Shown here one piece after another: positions 31,527 through 39,010 of a stretch of 39,010 nt of DNA. This DNA is from an uncultured Clostridia bacterium. GTDB lineage: Bacteria > Bacillota > Clostridia > Christensenellales > CAG-314. A program made the translations under genes and the position numbers. The stretch covers positions 1-39,010 of the forward strand of contig CAKRAM010000093.1 in the NCBI GenBank assembly GCA_934294965.1. Reading direction: 5' to 3'. Numbering within the stretch: the stretch's first letter is position 1; every line of letters begins with the position of its first letter. Under the pieces are notes generated by a model. It saw only the letters and a list, made by a program, of their open reading frames with translations. It had not been told where the DNA came from and did no database searches.

Positions 31527-31547
31527 GGTGCGGCATAACGCCGCACC
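31527..31547 (-). promoter_or_regulatory. Intercistronic hairpin between oppA-type gene and oppB
   Basis: GGTGCGGC (31527-31534) and GCCGCACC (31540-31547) form a perfect, GC-rich 8-base-pair stem with a 5-base loop in the 60-base gap. There is no U-run after it, so it is not a standard terminator. Known ABC importer operons often carry such a stem after the binding-protein gene to stabilise its message relative to the permease part; that role here is inference. Confidence 0.55.
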
Positions 31548-31565
31548 GCCAAGTTTTTCCTTATA

Positions 31566-34304
31566 TTATTTTTCCAGCGAAGTCGTGTTGAGAGAAAGCT
31601 TGTGCAAATCGCTGATGAGTCCCTTGAATGCCGAGGGATTTTCGTTGAAAGTGGAAACGTCGATGACGTTGGTGTTGTACGCGAACAAGTCGTTACGTTG
31701 GTACGTGGGCAACTCTATCGCAAGTTCCATAACGATGTCCAAAGCCTTGGAGTACATCGGAGCGCGTTGTTCGTGAGTCAAAACCGAACGAGCCTTGTCG
31801 ATAAGTTCGGAAAGTTCCGTAACTTTACTTAATTCGTAACTGTACTTGTCGCCCACGTTGTTGATGATTGCAGGGTACCCCCAGTTAAGAACGGAAGTTG
31901 CTTTGGAATCCTTGTGGTAAACTTGGTACATATCGGGGTCAATCGTAGATCCCCACGCTGCCGCCCAAACGGCAAGGTCGCCTGTGGAAAGTTTTCTAAG
32001 CGCGCTGGCATCGGTGGTTACCGTGATTTGGAATCCGCATTTGTTAAGCAATGTTGCGGCTTTGTTCATCGGTGTGTATGCCGGGTGGTCTTTTTCTTCG
32101 CCTGCAATGGTGAACGTGTATTTAAGAACGTTGCTACCTTTCTTGTAGACGCCGCTGGCATCCTTGGTGTAGCCTGCACTTTCTACGAGATTGGTGATGA
32201 ACTTGATTTGTTGTTCTTCGGTAAGAGTTGTCTTTTTGCTGTTTGTGCTGGGCGAAATGCCTTCGTCCGTGAGGAATTTGCGGTAATCCGATCCGACGTT
32301 TTTAAGTTCGGAAGAGGAAGGAACCGTTCCGCCTATGTACGGATAGTAAGCGTAAGGTTTGCTTGTACCCTTTGTGTTTCCGGGGTAAGCCCAGCTTTCG
32401 GTGGACATGGAACGATAAATTGTCGTTGCTCCGGTTTTGTAGTACTTTGCAATTTCTTCGGTGTCTATTGCGTGCATAATAGCACGACGTACCTCTATAT
32501 CGGGAACTTTTGCGGCGTTAATGCCGATGTATCCGTAGCCGGAAGTACGAACTTGAGTGTTGCCATAGCCTTCGCTTTCCTTTTGGTTAAGTTCCTTTAT
32601 CGTTTCGGGTTTGGCGTTGGGTTCGGCAAAGTGAACTTCCTTTGCGTACAATGCATCCAACGTTGTAGACGTGCTTACAACTTTGTAACGAATCTTTTTG
32701 ATGATCGGCGCGCCGGCTACATAGTAGGGATTGCGTTCGTAGTAGATCATACCGAGAGATCTGAAATCTCCGCCGCTTACGTTATCCAAGCCGCCGGAAG
32801 ATTTGCTTGCCGCATAAGGGCCTGCGCCGAAAGGTACGCTGACTTTGCCGTTTACAACGGTCTTGAAGAATGAAGCCGAGCCGTATTCTACGCCGAAATT
32901 CTTTACGTAGTCAAACGCGTTGATGTGTTCTGCGTCGGAGTAGTAGCTCATGGGAGCAACTGCAAAAGCAAAGTTCCAAATTGCTTTGGGGTCTACGCCT
33001 TTGATGGTTATGGAAAGAACTTCGCGGTTGCTTCCGGTAGGAACACCGTTGGAATCGTAGTCGGCGGAGGTCAAAGGATCGTAGGTAATTCCTTTTACCG
33101 TAACCGCTTCGCCTTTATAGGTTGTGCCGTCAACGACTTGTTCGGGCATGTTTACGAATTTGATGCCGGAAATGTTGGGATAACGACGTTTTCCGCCTTG
33201 TTGCTTTGCGTCTTCTTCCATTGCTTGGTTAACAAGTTCTGTAAGAAGGTTGGTTGCGGTTTGCCAGTAATTGACAACTTCTTCGGTTTTTGCCGGCATG
33301 TACGTGTTGAAAACGTATTCGATGGCTTCTTTTTCGCCCCAAGCCTTTGCGTTGGTCTCGCCCATGTTGTACTTCAACGCTGCGTCTTTTTTGTTCCAGG
33401 TGATTTCGCCTTCGTTGTAGAGGAACATTTCGGCGTCACTTGTGATAAGTCCGCTGTATTCTTTTTGTTTTTCGTCAAAGAATTTAAGTTCTTTCCAACT
33501 GTCGCGAGCGTTGTTAAAGTCGTTTTGAAGTTCTTCGCGGAACAATTTGCATGCAAGGTCGAAGTCTTCCACCACTTTTTCGTAACCGGAAATGCTTGTG
33601 TACTTTGCCAATTCCTCCTTGACTTTTTGCAAGTTTTCTTTATCGTCCGGATACTGTTTGATAATTTCGTTGCAAGCCGAAGTGAGGTTGCTTATACGTG
33701 CTTTTGCAATATCCACAAATTTGGATTGGAAACTTTCTTGTTCCTTTTCGTTGCTTTCCTGCGTGCGGTATTCTTGCAATCCTACGATATCCGTAGAGTA
33801 CATGGTTGCCGAGCCTGTGTAGGAACGATCCAAATACACGTACAAGTTGAACAATACGTCCTTCATGCTCAAATAACTGCCGTCCGAGCAACGCACGTCG
33901 TTACGAAGAACAAAGTAGTAAGTTGTACGCTTTGTTTCGTCCGTGTCGCCGGTGGTAACTTGCTCGAAGTCTTCCACCATTACGGTGTTATCGAGGTCGT
34001 TTTCGTCGTAGTTTTTGGTTCCCTTGGGAACTTTGTAGTGTTTGTAGGTCACGTTGCCTTCCGCGTCGTTACCCAACATGGATATTTGCGTCAAACCTAC
34101 AATGCTTGAGTCCACGCCCGACGTGGAGAAGAACGGGTTAAAAACTCCGTCCGGCGCTTGCGTGGAAAACACCAGTGCGTCTTTTTCGTTGTCGTATGCC
34201 GTTTTGTCGCCCGTGCAGCCGATGACCGTGAACATTGTTCCGAAAATCATAACGGCGGCAAGGACAACGCAAACTATTTTGCTGAATTTTTGTGCGTTTG
34301 TCAT
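31566..34304 (-). CDS. oppA: Peptide-binding lipoprotein of the Opp importer (family 5), with large helical insertion
   Basis: The ATG at 34304 is preferred: GAGGTG lies 6 bases upstream, and the alternative GTG at 34313 falls inside that site. The product has 912 residues with lipobox VIGC ending at Cys30. Family 5 solute-binding features include VFSTQAPDGVFNPFF near the N terminus, YFVLRNDVRCSDGSYLSMKDVLFNL (about 130-154), and the C-terminal IDPDMYQVYH and LDIVMELAIELPTYQRND regions. Usual OppA proteins have about 540 residues; most of the extra length is at ~185-435 and is helical, with heptad-like Lys/Glu-rich stretches. It should capture peptides outside the membrane and deliver them to OppB/OppC. 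One base separates it from the preceding lipoprotein gene. The peptide-length preference cannot be read from the sequence. Confidence 0.93.
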   Translation of the reverse strand: MTNAQKFSKIVCVVLAAVMIFGTMFTVIGCTGDKTAYDNEKDALVFSTQAPDGVFNPFFSTSGVDSSIVGLTQISMLGNDAEGNVTYKHYKVPKGTKNYDENDLDNTVMVEDFEQVTTGDTDETKRTTYYFVLRNDVRCSDGSYLSMKDVLFNLYVYLDRSYTGSATMYSTDIVGLQEYRTQESNEKEQESFQSKFVDIAKARISNLTSACNEIIKQYPDDKENLQKVKEELAKYTSISGYEKVVEDFDLACKLFREELQNDFNNARDSWKELKFFDEKQKEYSGLITSDAEMFLYNEGEITWNKKDAALKYNMGETNAKAWGEKEAIEYVFNTYMPAKTEEVVNYWQTATNLLTELVNQAMEEDAKQQGGKRRYPNISGIKFVNMPEQVVDGTTYKGEAVTVKGITYDPLTSADYDSNGVPTGSNREVLSITIKGVDPKAIWNFAFAVAPMSYYSDAEHINAFDYVKNFGVEYGSASFFKTVVNGKVSVPFGAGPYAASKSSGGLDNVSGGDFRSLGMIYYERNPYYVAGAPIIKKIRYKVVSTSTTLDALYAKEVHFAEPNAKPETIKELNQKESEGYGNTQVRTSGYGYIGINAAKVPDIEVRRAIMHAIDTEEIAKYYKTGATTIYRSMSTESWAYPGNTKGTSKPYAYYPYIGGTVPSSSELKNVGSDYRKFLTDEGISPSTNSKKTTLTEEQQIKFITNLVESAGYTKDASGVYKKGSNVLKYTFTIAGEEKDHPAYTPMNKAATLLNKCGFQITVTTDASALRKLSTGDLAVWAAAWGSTIDPDMYQVYHKDSKATSVLNWGYPAIINNVGDKYSYELSKVTELSELIDKARSVLTHEQRAPMYSKALDIVMELAIELPTYQRNDLFAYNTNVIDVSTFNENPSAFKGLISDLHKLSLNTTSLEK

Positions 34305-34305
34305 A

Positions 34306-35475
34306 TTAGTCACCTCTCGAAATACTTTTTGTGCTGTTAGTTGCCGTGTTAGTTTCTTCCGTTCTGCCGAAGAAGCTATCGTACAAGATTATGTCGTTGA
34401 TATTTGTAGGCAAAACCTCCACCTTTACGGTAAGTTGAACGTTGACGTTTTCCACCGTACAGTTGCTTGCTTTGGCAAACAACGGAGCAACGTAGATTTG
34501 GCTCGTTTTGCTGTTTTCGGTTTTAACCGACACGGAAACGTTTTGGAAGTTAACGTTTTTGATTGTGGAGTTTTTGCCGTTGCCGAACAAACTTACGTAC
34601 AAACTGTTGCCGCTTACGGTCGGATCGTAGTCGGCGACCAAATTCGACGCCGAATACTTGATTGCGAAGTTGGAAAGCGTGTGTCCGTTGCCGTCGAACG
34701 TTCTGCCCATAAAGTTGCCGAAGTTTATCTCTCGATACTTTTCGTCCGCTTGGGAGAAATCGATATCGCACATCAAATAGAGATCTTTTGCCGAATCCAA
34801 CGAAGCAAAGTCGCTTGCCTTGGAAATAAGTTGGTACTCTCCCTTGATGTACTTTGCGTAAACTTTTATCGTTTCGCCTTTGTTCGGATCGGAGTGCGTT
34901 TTTCCGTGAGTTGCCCAACTTTCGCCGTTTTCGTCCACGTATTCGATGAACGTGTATCCGAACGGAGAGTTTTCAGAGTTGTGCGCATAGTCGGAAAAGT
35001 CGTTAAAGGCAGAGCCGAAGTACACCTCGTATTCGCCCAAAAGCATGTTCTTGTTGTGGAAGACGTACAGTTCGTAACTGTGAACTATGGGCAGTTTCCA
35101 ATAAGCGTACAAAATCGTTTCGTCCACACCGGAAACGGTGTCGTTGTCAAAATCCCACTTGTCTGAATACGTTACGACCGTTTGTCCTCCAACAACCTGC
35201 TCGTTTTTGGTGCGATACCAGCCTTCCAGCACGTAGCCCGCTCTGGACAATGTGTCGTCGCTGTCAAATTCCGAAATGTTCCTTATTTTGCAACTTTCGC
35301 CTTCGGGTATATTGTAGTAGTACGTCACGGCTTTATCGCTGTTCTTATACTTGCCGCCTTCCAGTTCAAAAACGACTTTGTGACAATTGTCAAAAGTTTC
35401 TTCTTCCGCGACGCAACCGACAAACAATGCGGCGCAAAAGACTAACGTCAGGACGGCGATGACAATTTTTTTCAT
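34306..35475 (-). CDS. InlB-repeat / beta-helix-like lipoprotein heading the opp operon
   Basis: This 389-residue protein has lipobox FVGC ending at Cys21 and an AGGGG ribosome site 6 bases before its ATG. Residues about 30-125 form one Listeria-Bacteroides repeat (GYVLEGWYRTKNE...ILYAYW), followed by a second related unit ending in YAKYI (~210). The C-terminal half (about 215-375) has the look of a GLUG/pectin-lyase type beta-helix: FDGNGHTLSNF, LFGNGKNSTIKNVNF, VENVNVQLTV. It has no enzyme motif. It is the first gene after the strong promoter and ends one base before the peptide-binding protein gene, so the two should be made together. It may present or pre-bind substrate, or tether the importer in the wall; this is a guess. 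Confidence 0.87.
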   Translation of the reverse strand: MKKIVIAVLTLVFCAALFVGCVAEEETFDNCHKVVFELEGGKYKNSDKAVTYYYNIPEGESCKIRNISEFDSDDTLSRAGYVLEGWYRTKNEQVVGGQTVVTYSDKWDFDNDTVSGVDETILYAYWKLPIVHSYELYVFHNKNMLLGEYEVYFGSAFNDFSDYAHNSENSPFGYTFIEYVDENGESWATHGKTHSDPNKGETIKVYAKYIKGEYQLISKASDFASLDSAKDLYLMCDIDFSQADEKYREINFGNFMGRTFDGNGHTLSNFAIKYSASNLVADYDPTVSGNSLYVSLFGNGKNSTIKNVNFQNVSVSVKTENSKTSQIYVAPLFAKASNCTVENVNVQLTVKVEVLPTNINDIILYDSFFGRTEETNTATNSTKSISRGD

Positions 35476-35529
35476 TATAACCCCTTATATATTAGACTTA
35501 TAGTAGTAAGGCATAAAATCCATTCTAAT

Positions 35530-35558
35530 ATGATACTCTCGTTTTGATAGATTGTCAA
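35530..35558 (-). promoter_or_regulatory. sigma-A type promoter of the lipoprotein-opp operon
   Basis: On the minus strand a perfect -35 TTGACA (35553-35558), a 17-base spacer and -10 TATCAT (35530-35535) are followed by a predicted start near 35522. The leader to the ATG at 35475 is about 48 bases and has no strong hairpin. No operator-like repeat directly overlaps the elements. Confidence 0.82.
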
Positions 35559-35732
35559 CAAAAATAGTCCTTCGACAAGAAAACTGAAAAACCGTCAAAC
35601 GCTGCATAACAACATGCAAAACGCAAGACAAAAACGCAAAAAAATACAAAAAACTGTGTGTATTCTTCACAAAAGTGAAATTTGACGCACGATAAAAAAC
35701 AAAAAGAAATGCTAACGGCGAAATTTCCGTTC
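35559..35732. other. A-rich intergenic stretch upstream of the opp operon
   Basis: This AT-rich stretch holds a small perfect hairpin TTCAC-AAAA-GTGAA (35666-35679) about 110 bases upstream of the opp -35 element, which could be a regulator site. A-tracts between 35559 and 35706 suggest intrinsic curvature, a common feature upstream of strong promoters. No gene is evident on either strand. Confidence 0.45.
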
Positions 35733-35755
35733 AAAACGCAAATTCGATATTTGCG
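35733..35755 (-). terminator. Probable terminator of the leuS-cysK transcript
   Basis: CGCAAAT (35737-35743) and ATTTGCG (35749-35755) form a perfect 7-base-pair stem with a 5-base loop, followed in the transcript by UUUU (35736-35733). It lies 155 bases after the cysK stop; that stretch (35756-35910) holds no gene, only a repeated GTTGCCGTTTT (35822-35832 and 35846-35856). The distance and modest stem keep confidence moderate. Confidence 0.5.
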
Positions 35756-35910
35756 CCATTTTGGAAAAATTCCGCCGTTTACATAAAATTTACATAATTT
35801 TTGAGTAATTACAACGAGGCAGTTGCCGTTTTTCGTCGCATACTGTTGCCGTTTTGCTTAAACAAAAAGTTAAAGTACGGCACGGCTTAGACACGTCCTG
35901 CTTGCGGCAT

Positions 35911-36834
35911 TTAGCGGTCGGCATTCAAAATGGATTGATACCGATCGTCCGAATCCGGGAACAGCGTTACGATGTTTTTGCCTGCGTTCTCCGGCAGTTT
36001 CGCCAGTCGCGTTGCAACAACGATGTTTGCCGCCGCGCTGATTCCGCAGCAATATCCCAACTTTTTGTTGAGCAATTTGAACTCGTCCATTGCCTGATTG
36101 TCGGTAACGAGTTGCACCTCGTCCACCACCGACGGATCGTAGATATCGGTGACGAATCCTGCGCCGATGCCTTGAATTTTGTGCGGTCCCTTTTCTCCGC
36201 GGGATATTGCCGGCGACGAAGCCGGTTCCACCGCAACGATTTGGCAATTTGGAAAATACTCTTTTATTTTACGCGCCGCGCCGATAAGCGTGCCTCCCGT
36301 GCCTACGCCTGCAACGAAAATGTCAACTCTATCCAGTTGATTGCAAATTTCTTCGCCTGTGGACAGGTAGTGAGCAAGTGCGTTTGCCGGATTGGAAAAC
36401 TGCTTTAGCCAAACGTGTCCGTTTTGATTGGAAATCTGCTCCACGTAGTCGATTGAGCCTTTCATTCCGAGCGCGCCTTCGGTCAGCACCAACTGCGCCC
36501 CCAGACCTGCAAGCATTTGACGGCGTTCCACCGACATCGTTTCCGGCATGGCAAGCAAAACGTTGTAGCCTTTTGCCCTGCCCACGTACGCCAGCGATAT
36601 GCCCATGTTGCCGCTGGTTGCTTCCACAATGGTATCGCCTTTGTGCAGCAATCCGCTTTTTTCCGCATCCAAAATCATTGCAAGGGCGGCACGATCCTTT
36701 ACGCTACCCGATGCGTTCATTGCCTCGTACTTAAAATACACGTCGGCGGGCAAATCTTCCTCGAACGGAAGCAAAGGCGTGTTGCCTATGCCCAAATCTT
36801 TTGCCGCCGCGTCGAATTCCGTTTTGGTTATCAT
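35911..36834 (-). CDS. cysK: Cysteine synthase (O-acetylserine sulfhydrylase family)
   Basis: The product has 307 residues from the ATG at 36834; the GTG at 36858 was rejected because it adds eight residues without a better ribosome site. It is a PLP fold-type II enzyme. The PLP lysine is in NASGSVKDRAA, the substrate loop is TSGNMGISLA, the PLP phosphate loop is GVGTGGTLIGAARKIKE, and the end VTLFPDSDDRYQS matches the family C terminus. It replaces the acetate of O-acetylserine with sulfide to make cysteine in the cytoplasm. The length is normal. A cysM-type or related beta-replacement enzyme cannot be excluded by eye. It follows leuS by 39 bases and is probably co-transcribed. No serine acetyltransferase gene is in view. 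Confidence 0.92.
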   Translation of the reverse strand: MITKTEFDAAAKDLGIGNTPLLPFEEDLPADVYFKYEAMNASGSVKDRAALAMILDAEKSGLLHKGDTIVEATSGNMGISLAYVGRAKGYNVLLAMPETMSVERRQMLAGLGAQLVLTEGALGMKGSIDYVEQISNQNGHVWLKQFSNPANALAHYLSTGEEICNQLDRVDIFVAGVGTGGTLIGAARKIKEYFPNCQIVAVEPASSPAISRGEKGPHKIQGIGAGFVTDIYDPSVVDEVQLVTDNQAMDEFKLLNKKLGYCCGISAAANIVVATRLAKLPENAGKNIVTLFPDSDDRYQSILNADR

Positions 36835-36873
36835 GTTAATACCCTGTTTTGTCGGCACCCGTTTGCCGAAAAA

Positions 36874-39010
36874 TTACAAAATGATGTTTACCAGTCTTCC
36901 GGGAATGACTATCACTTTTTTGGGAGTTGCGCCTTGAAGCAGTTCGGCAACTTGCTTGTCGGCAAGAACTTCGGATTCCAACTCTTTTGCGGTTTTGTCC
37001 GCGTCCACCGTCAAACGAACCTTGGGACGGCTGTTGATTTGCACCAACATTTCCACTTGAGCGGCTTTCAAAGCCGATTGGTCGAATGTGGGGAAGGAAC
37101 TTACAACAATGCTGCCCTTATGTCCCGTTTGTTGCCACAATTCTTCGGCAAAGTGAGGAGCAAGCGGACAAAGGATTTTCAACAAGTCGTCCGCCGTTTG
37201 ACGGTACAACTCGACATTTTTGACAGGTTGAGAGTCGTACTTTGTCATTGCGTTGGACAATTCCATCATACGCGCAACCGCCGTGTTGAAAGAAAACTCG
37301 GCATAGTCGGCATCTACCGACTTGATTGTGTTGTGACGAACGCGATTGAGGTCGCTTTCCGCAGCGCCCACGGTGTTTTGCGACGGATAATCCGCATAGG
37401 CTTGCGAAACGCAACGTTCTACCTTGTCCAACCACTTGTTGATGGCTTTGATTCCGTCGTCCGACCACGGTCCGCCCTCGGTGTACTTGAAGCCGAACGC
37501 AAGATACAGGCGGAAAACGTCCGCGCCGTACTGACCGACGTATTCGTCCGGGGAAACGACATTGCCGTGAGATTTGCTCATACGGTTGCCGTCCGGTCCC
37601 AAAATTACGCCTTGGTGAACAAGCGACTTGAACGGTTCGTCGAAGTGCAAATAGCCCATATCGCGAAGTGCTTTTGTGATAAACCTTGCGTACAACAGGT
37701 GCATGCATGCGTGTTCCGCACCGCCAACGTACTTATCGACGGGAAGCATTTTGTCTATCCATGCCGTGTCGAAGGGCTTTTCGGCGTTTTGCGAATCGGG
37801 ATACCGCAAATAGTACCAACTGCTACACACAAAAGTATCCAAGGTGTCGGGATCTCTGGTTGCGGGAGCGCCGCACTTGGGGCAGGTCACGTTGTGAATA
37901 AAGTCGTGATGTTTCGCAAGCGGACTTGTTCCGTCCGGCTTAAATTCCACGTCGTAGGGAAGTTTTACGGGAAGATTTTCGTCCAAAACTTCGCCGCAAT
38001 GCGGGCAGTAGATAACCGGTATCGGCGCGCCCCAATAGCGTTGACGAGATACAAGCCAATCACGCAGGCGGTAGTTTGTTTTGATTTCTCCCTTGCCCAT
38101 AGCGGCAAGTTTTTCCACCACCTTAACTTTGCCTTTTTCGCTGGTAAGACCGTTAAACTCTCCGCTGTTTACCATTACGCCGTATTCGCAGAAGGGCAAA
38201 TCGTCGTTTACGCCCTCGGTTGCAGCCTTGATAACTCTCTTGATGCCCAAGCCGTGCTTTTTGGCAAACTTGTAGTCCCTTTCGTCGTGAGAGGGGACGC
38301 CCATAACCGCACCCGTGCCGTAACTGCCCAAAACGTAGTCGCCTATCCACACTTCCACCGTTGCGCCGTTAATGGGATTGACGGCGTAAGCGCCGGTAAA
38401 CACGCCTGTTTTTTCCTTGGAGGTTGAAAGACGTTCGATTTCGTTGGTTTTTGCAACTTCGTCCAAATATGCTTGAACTTCGGCGCGATGCTCCTCGGTT
38501 GTGATTTTTTGCACGAGTTCGTGTTCCGGCGCAAGCACAACGTAGGTGCAGCCGAACAACGTGTCCGCACGTGTGGTGAACACCTTAAAACTGCCGCTGC
38601 CGTCCTTTAAGTCAAAGACAATTTCGCCACCGACCGATTTGCCTATCCAATTGCGTTGCATTGCCTTGGTTTTTTCCGGCCAATCCAAACCGTCCAATCC
38701 GTCGATAAGTTCCTCGGCATAGTCGGTAATTTTGAAGAACCACTGAGTCAAATCCTTTTTGATAACCTGACTGTCGCAACGTTCGCAATGTCCGTCCACC
38801 ACTTGTTCGTTGGCAAGAACCGTGTTGCAACTCGGGCACCAATTGACGGGCGCCTTTTTGCGGTAAGCCAAACCTTTTTTGTACAGTTGGCAAAAAATCC
38901 ACTGCGTCCACTTGTAGTAATCAGGCAGGCAGGTTTTAATTTCGTGATCCCAATCGAACATGGCGCCGATATTTTTAAGTTGGCGCTCCATAACTTCGAT
39001 GTTGTGCAAC
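36874..39010 (-). CDS. leuS: Leucyl-tRNA synthetase, C-terminal ~711 residues (5' end outside window)
   Basis: The frame runs off the window; about 90 N-terminal residues including the HIGH motif are missing. What remains is clear class I LeuRS. It has the segment YKKGLAYRKKAPVNWCPSC with a Cys4 zinc site (CPSC...CERC) and the CP1 editing domain with TTRADTLFGCTYVVLAPEHE. The second Cys4 site (CPHC...CPKC), WYYLRYPD, and the KMSKS loop as RMSKSHGN also follow in the expected order. It charges tRNA-Leu with leucine and hydrolyses mischarged products. The stop is TAA at 36874, followed after 39 bases by cysK. Apart from the cut end I see no damage. Confidence 0.97.
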   Translation of the reverse strand, partial: LHNIEVMERQLKNIGAMFDWDHEIKTCLPDYYKWTQWIFCQLYKKGLAYRKKAPVNWCPSCNTVLANEQVVDGHCERCDSQVIKKDLTQWFFKITDYAEELIDGLDGLDWPEKTKAMQRNWIGKSVGGEIVFDLKDGSGSFKVFTTRADTLFGCTYVVLAPEHELVQKITTEEHRAEVQAYLDEVAKTNEIERLSTSKEKTGVFTGAYAVNPINGATVEVWIGDYVLGSYGTGAVMGVPSHDERDYKFAKKHGLGIKRVIKAATEGVNDDLPFCEYGVMVNSGEFNGLTSEKGKVKVVEKLAAMGKGEIKTNYRLRDWLVSRQRYWGAPIPVIYCPHCGEVLDENLPVKLPYDVEFKPDGTSPLAKHHDFIHNVTCPKCGAPATRDPDTLDTFVCSSWYYLRYPDSQNAEKPFDTAWIDKMLPVDKYVGGAEHACMHLLYARFITKALRDMGYLHFDEPFKSLVHQGVILGPDGNRMSKSHGNVVSPDEYVGQYGADVFRLYLAFGFKYTEGGPWSDDGIKAINKWLDKVERCVSQAYADYPSQNTVGAAESDLNRVRHNTIKSVDADYAEFSFNTAVARMMELSNAMTKYDSQPVKNVELYRQTADDLLKILCPLAPHFAEELWQQTGHKGSIVVSSFPTFDQSALKAAQVEMLVQINSRPKVRLTVDADKTAKELESEVLADKQVAELLQGATPKKVIVIPGRLVNIIL

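Noticed and set aside
34305..34313. GTG start for the peptide-binding protein at 34313
   Set aside because: The GTG is part of the GAGGTG ribosome site that serves the ATG at 34304.
1..39010. Mobile element, phage or CRISPR content
   Set aside because: No transposase, integrase, repeat-spacer array or target-site duplication was seen. The long repeats present are protein-coding repeats inside surface genes.

Overview
The window looks like chromosomal DNA of an uncultured low-to-moderate GC Bacillota bacterium, probably a gut-type Clostridia lineage. This is an inference from several traits: many Gram-positive style lipoproteins with lipoboxes, Listeria-Bacteroides (InlB B-type) repeats, BspA-type leucine-rich repeats, strong AGGAGG-like ribosome sites, sigma-A type promoters and standard stop codons. 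Every supported gene lies on the minus strand, so transcription runs from high to low coordinates. No tRNA, rRNA, CRISPR array, transposase or phage gene was seen.

In transcription order: (1) 39010-35911, housekeeping: the 3' part of leuS (leucyl-tRNA synthetase) followed by a cysK-type cysteine synthase, then a terminator-like hairpin. (2) 35558-26157, an oligopeptide ABC importer operon. It has a clear TTGACA-N17-TATCAT promoter, then an InlB-repeat/beta-helix lipoprotein, an unusually large OppA-type binding lipoprotein, OppB, OppC, OppD, OppF and a small membrane protein, and ends in an intrinsic terminator. (3) 26036-12155, a tightly packed four-gene operon. It encodes a 2581-residue subtilisin-family (S8) surface protease with about 30 leucine-rich repeats, then three lipoproteins. 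Stop/start overlaps suggest translational coupling, and the last two lipoproteins are diverged paralogues of each other. (4) 11965-7154, a 1603-residue lipoprotein with a Cys-rich N terminus and many Ig-like repeats. (5) 6740-6470, a strong promoter followed by a highly structured, apparently noncoding RNA or leader with a multi-branched fold ending in a U-run. (6) 6387-574, a 1937-residue lipoprotein made of His/Cys repeats and three copies of a roughly 435-residue super-module, followed by a textbook terminator. (7) 168-1, the 5' end of pyrG (CTP synthase) with its own promoter.

Taken together, most of the window encodes cell-surface machinery: a giant adhesive or sorting protease, several very large binding-type lipoproteins and a peptide importer whose three extracytoplasmic components all carry enlarged outer regions. 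The simplest working model is a surface system that captures and cleaves proteins and imports the peptides; no substrate can be read from the sequence. The least explained elements are the S8/lipoprotein operon, the co-expanded Opp importer and the structured RNA at 6470-6705.
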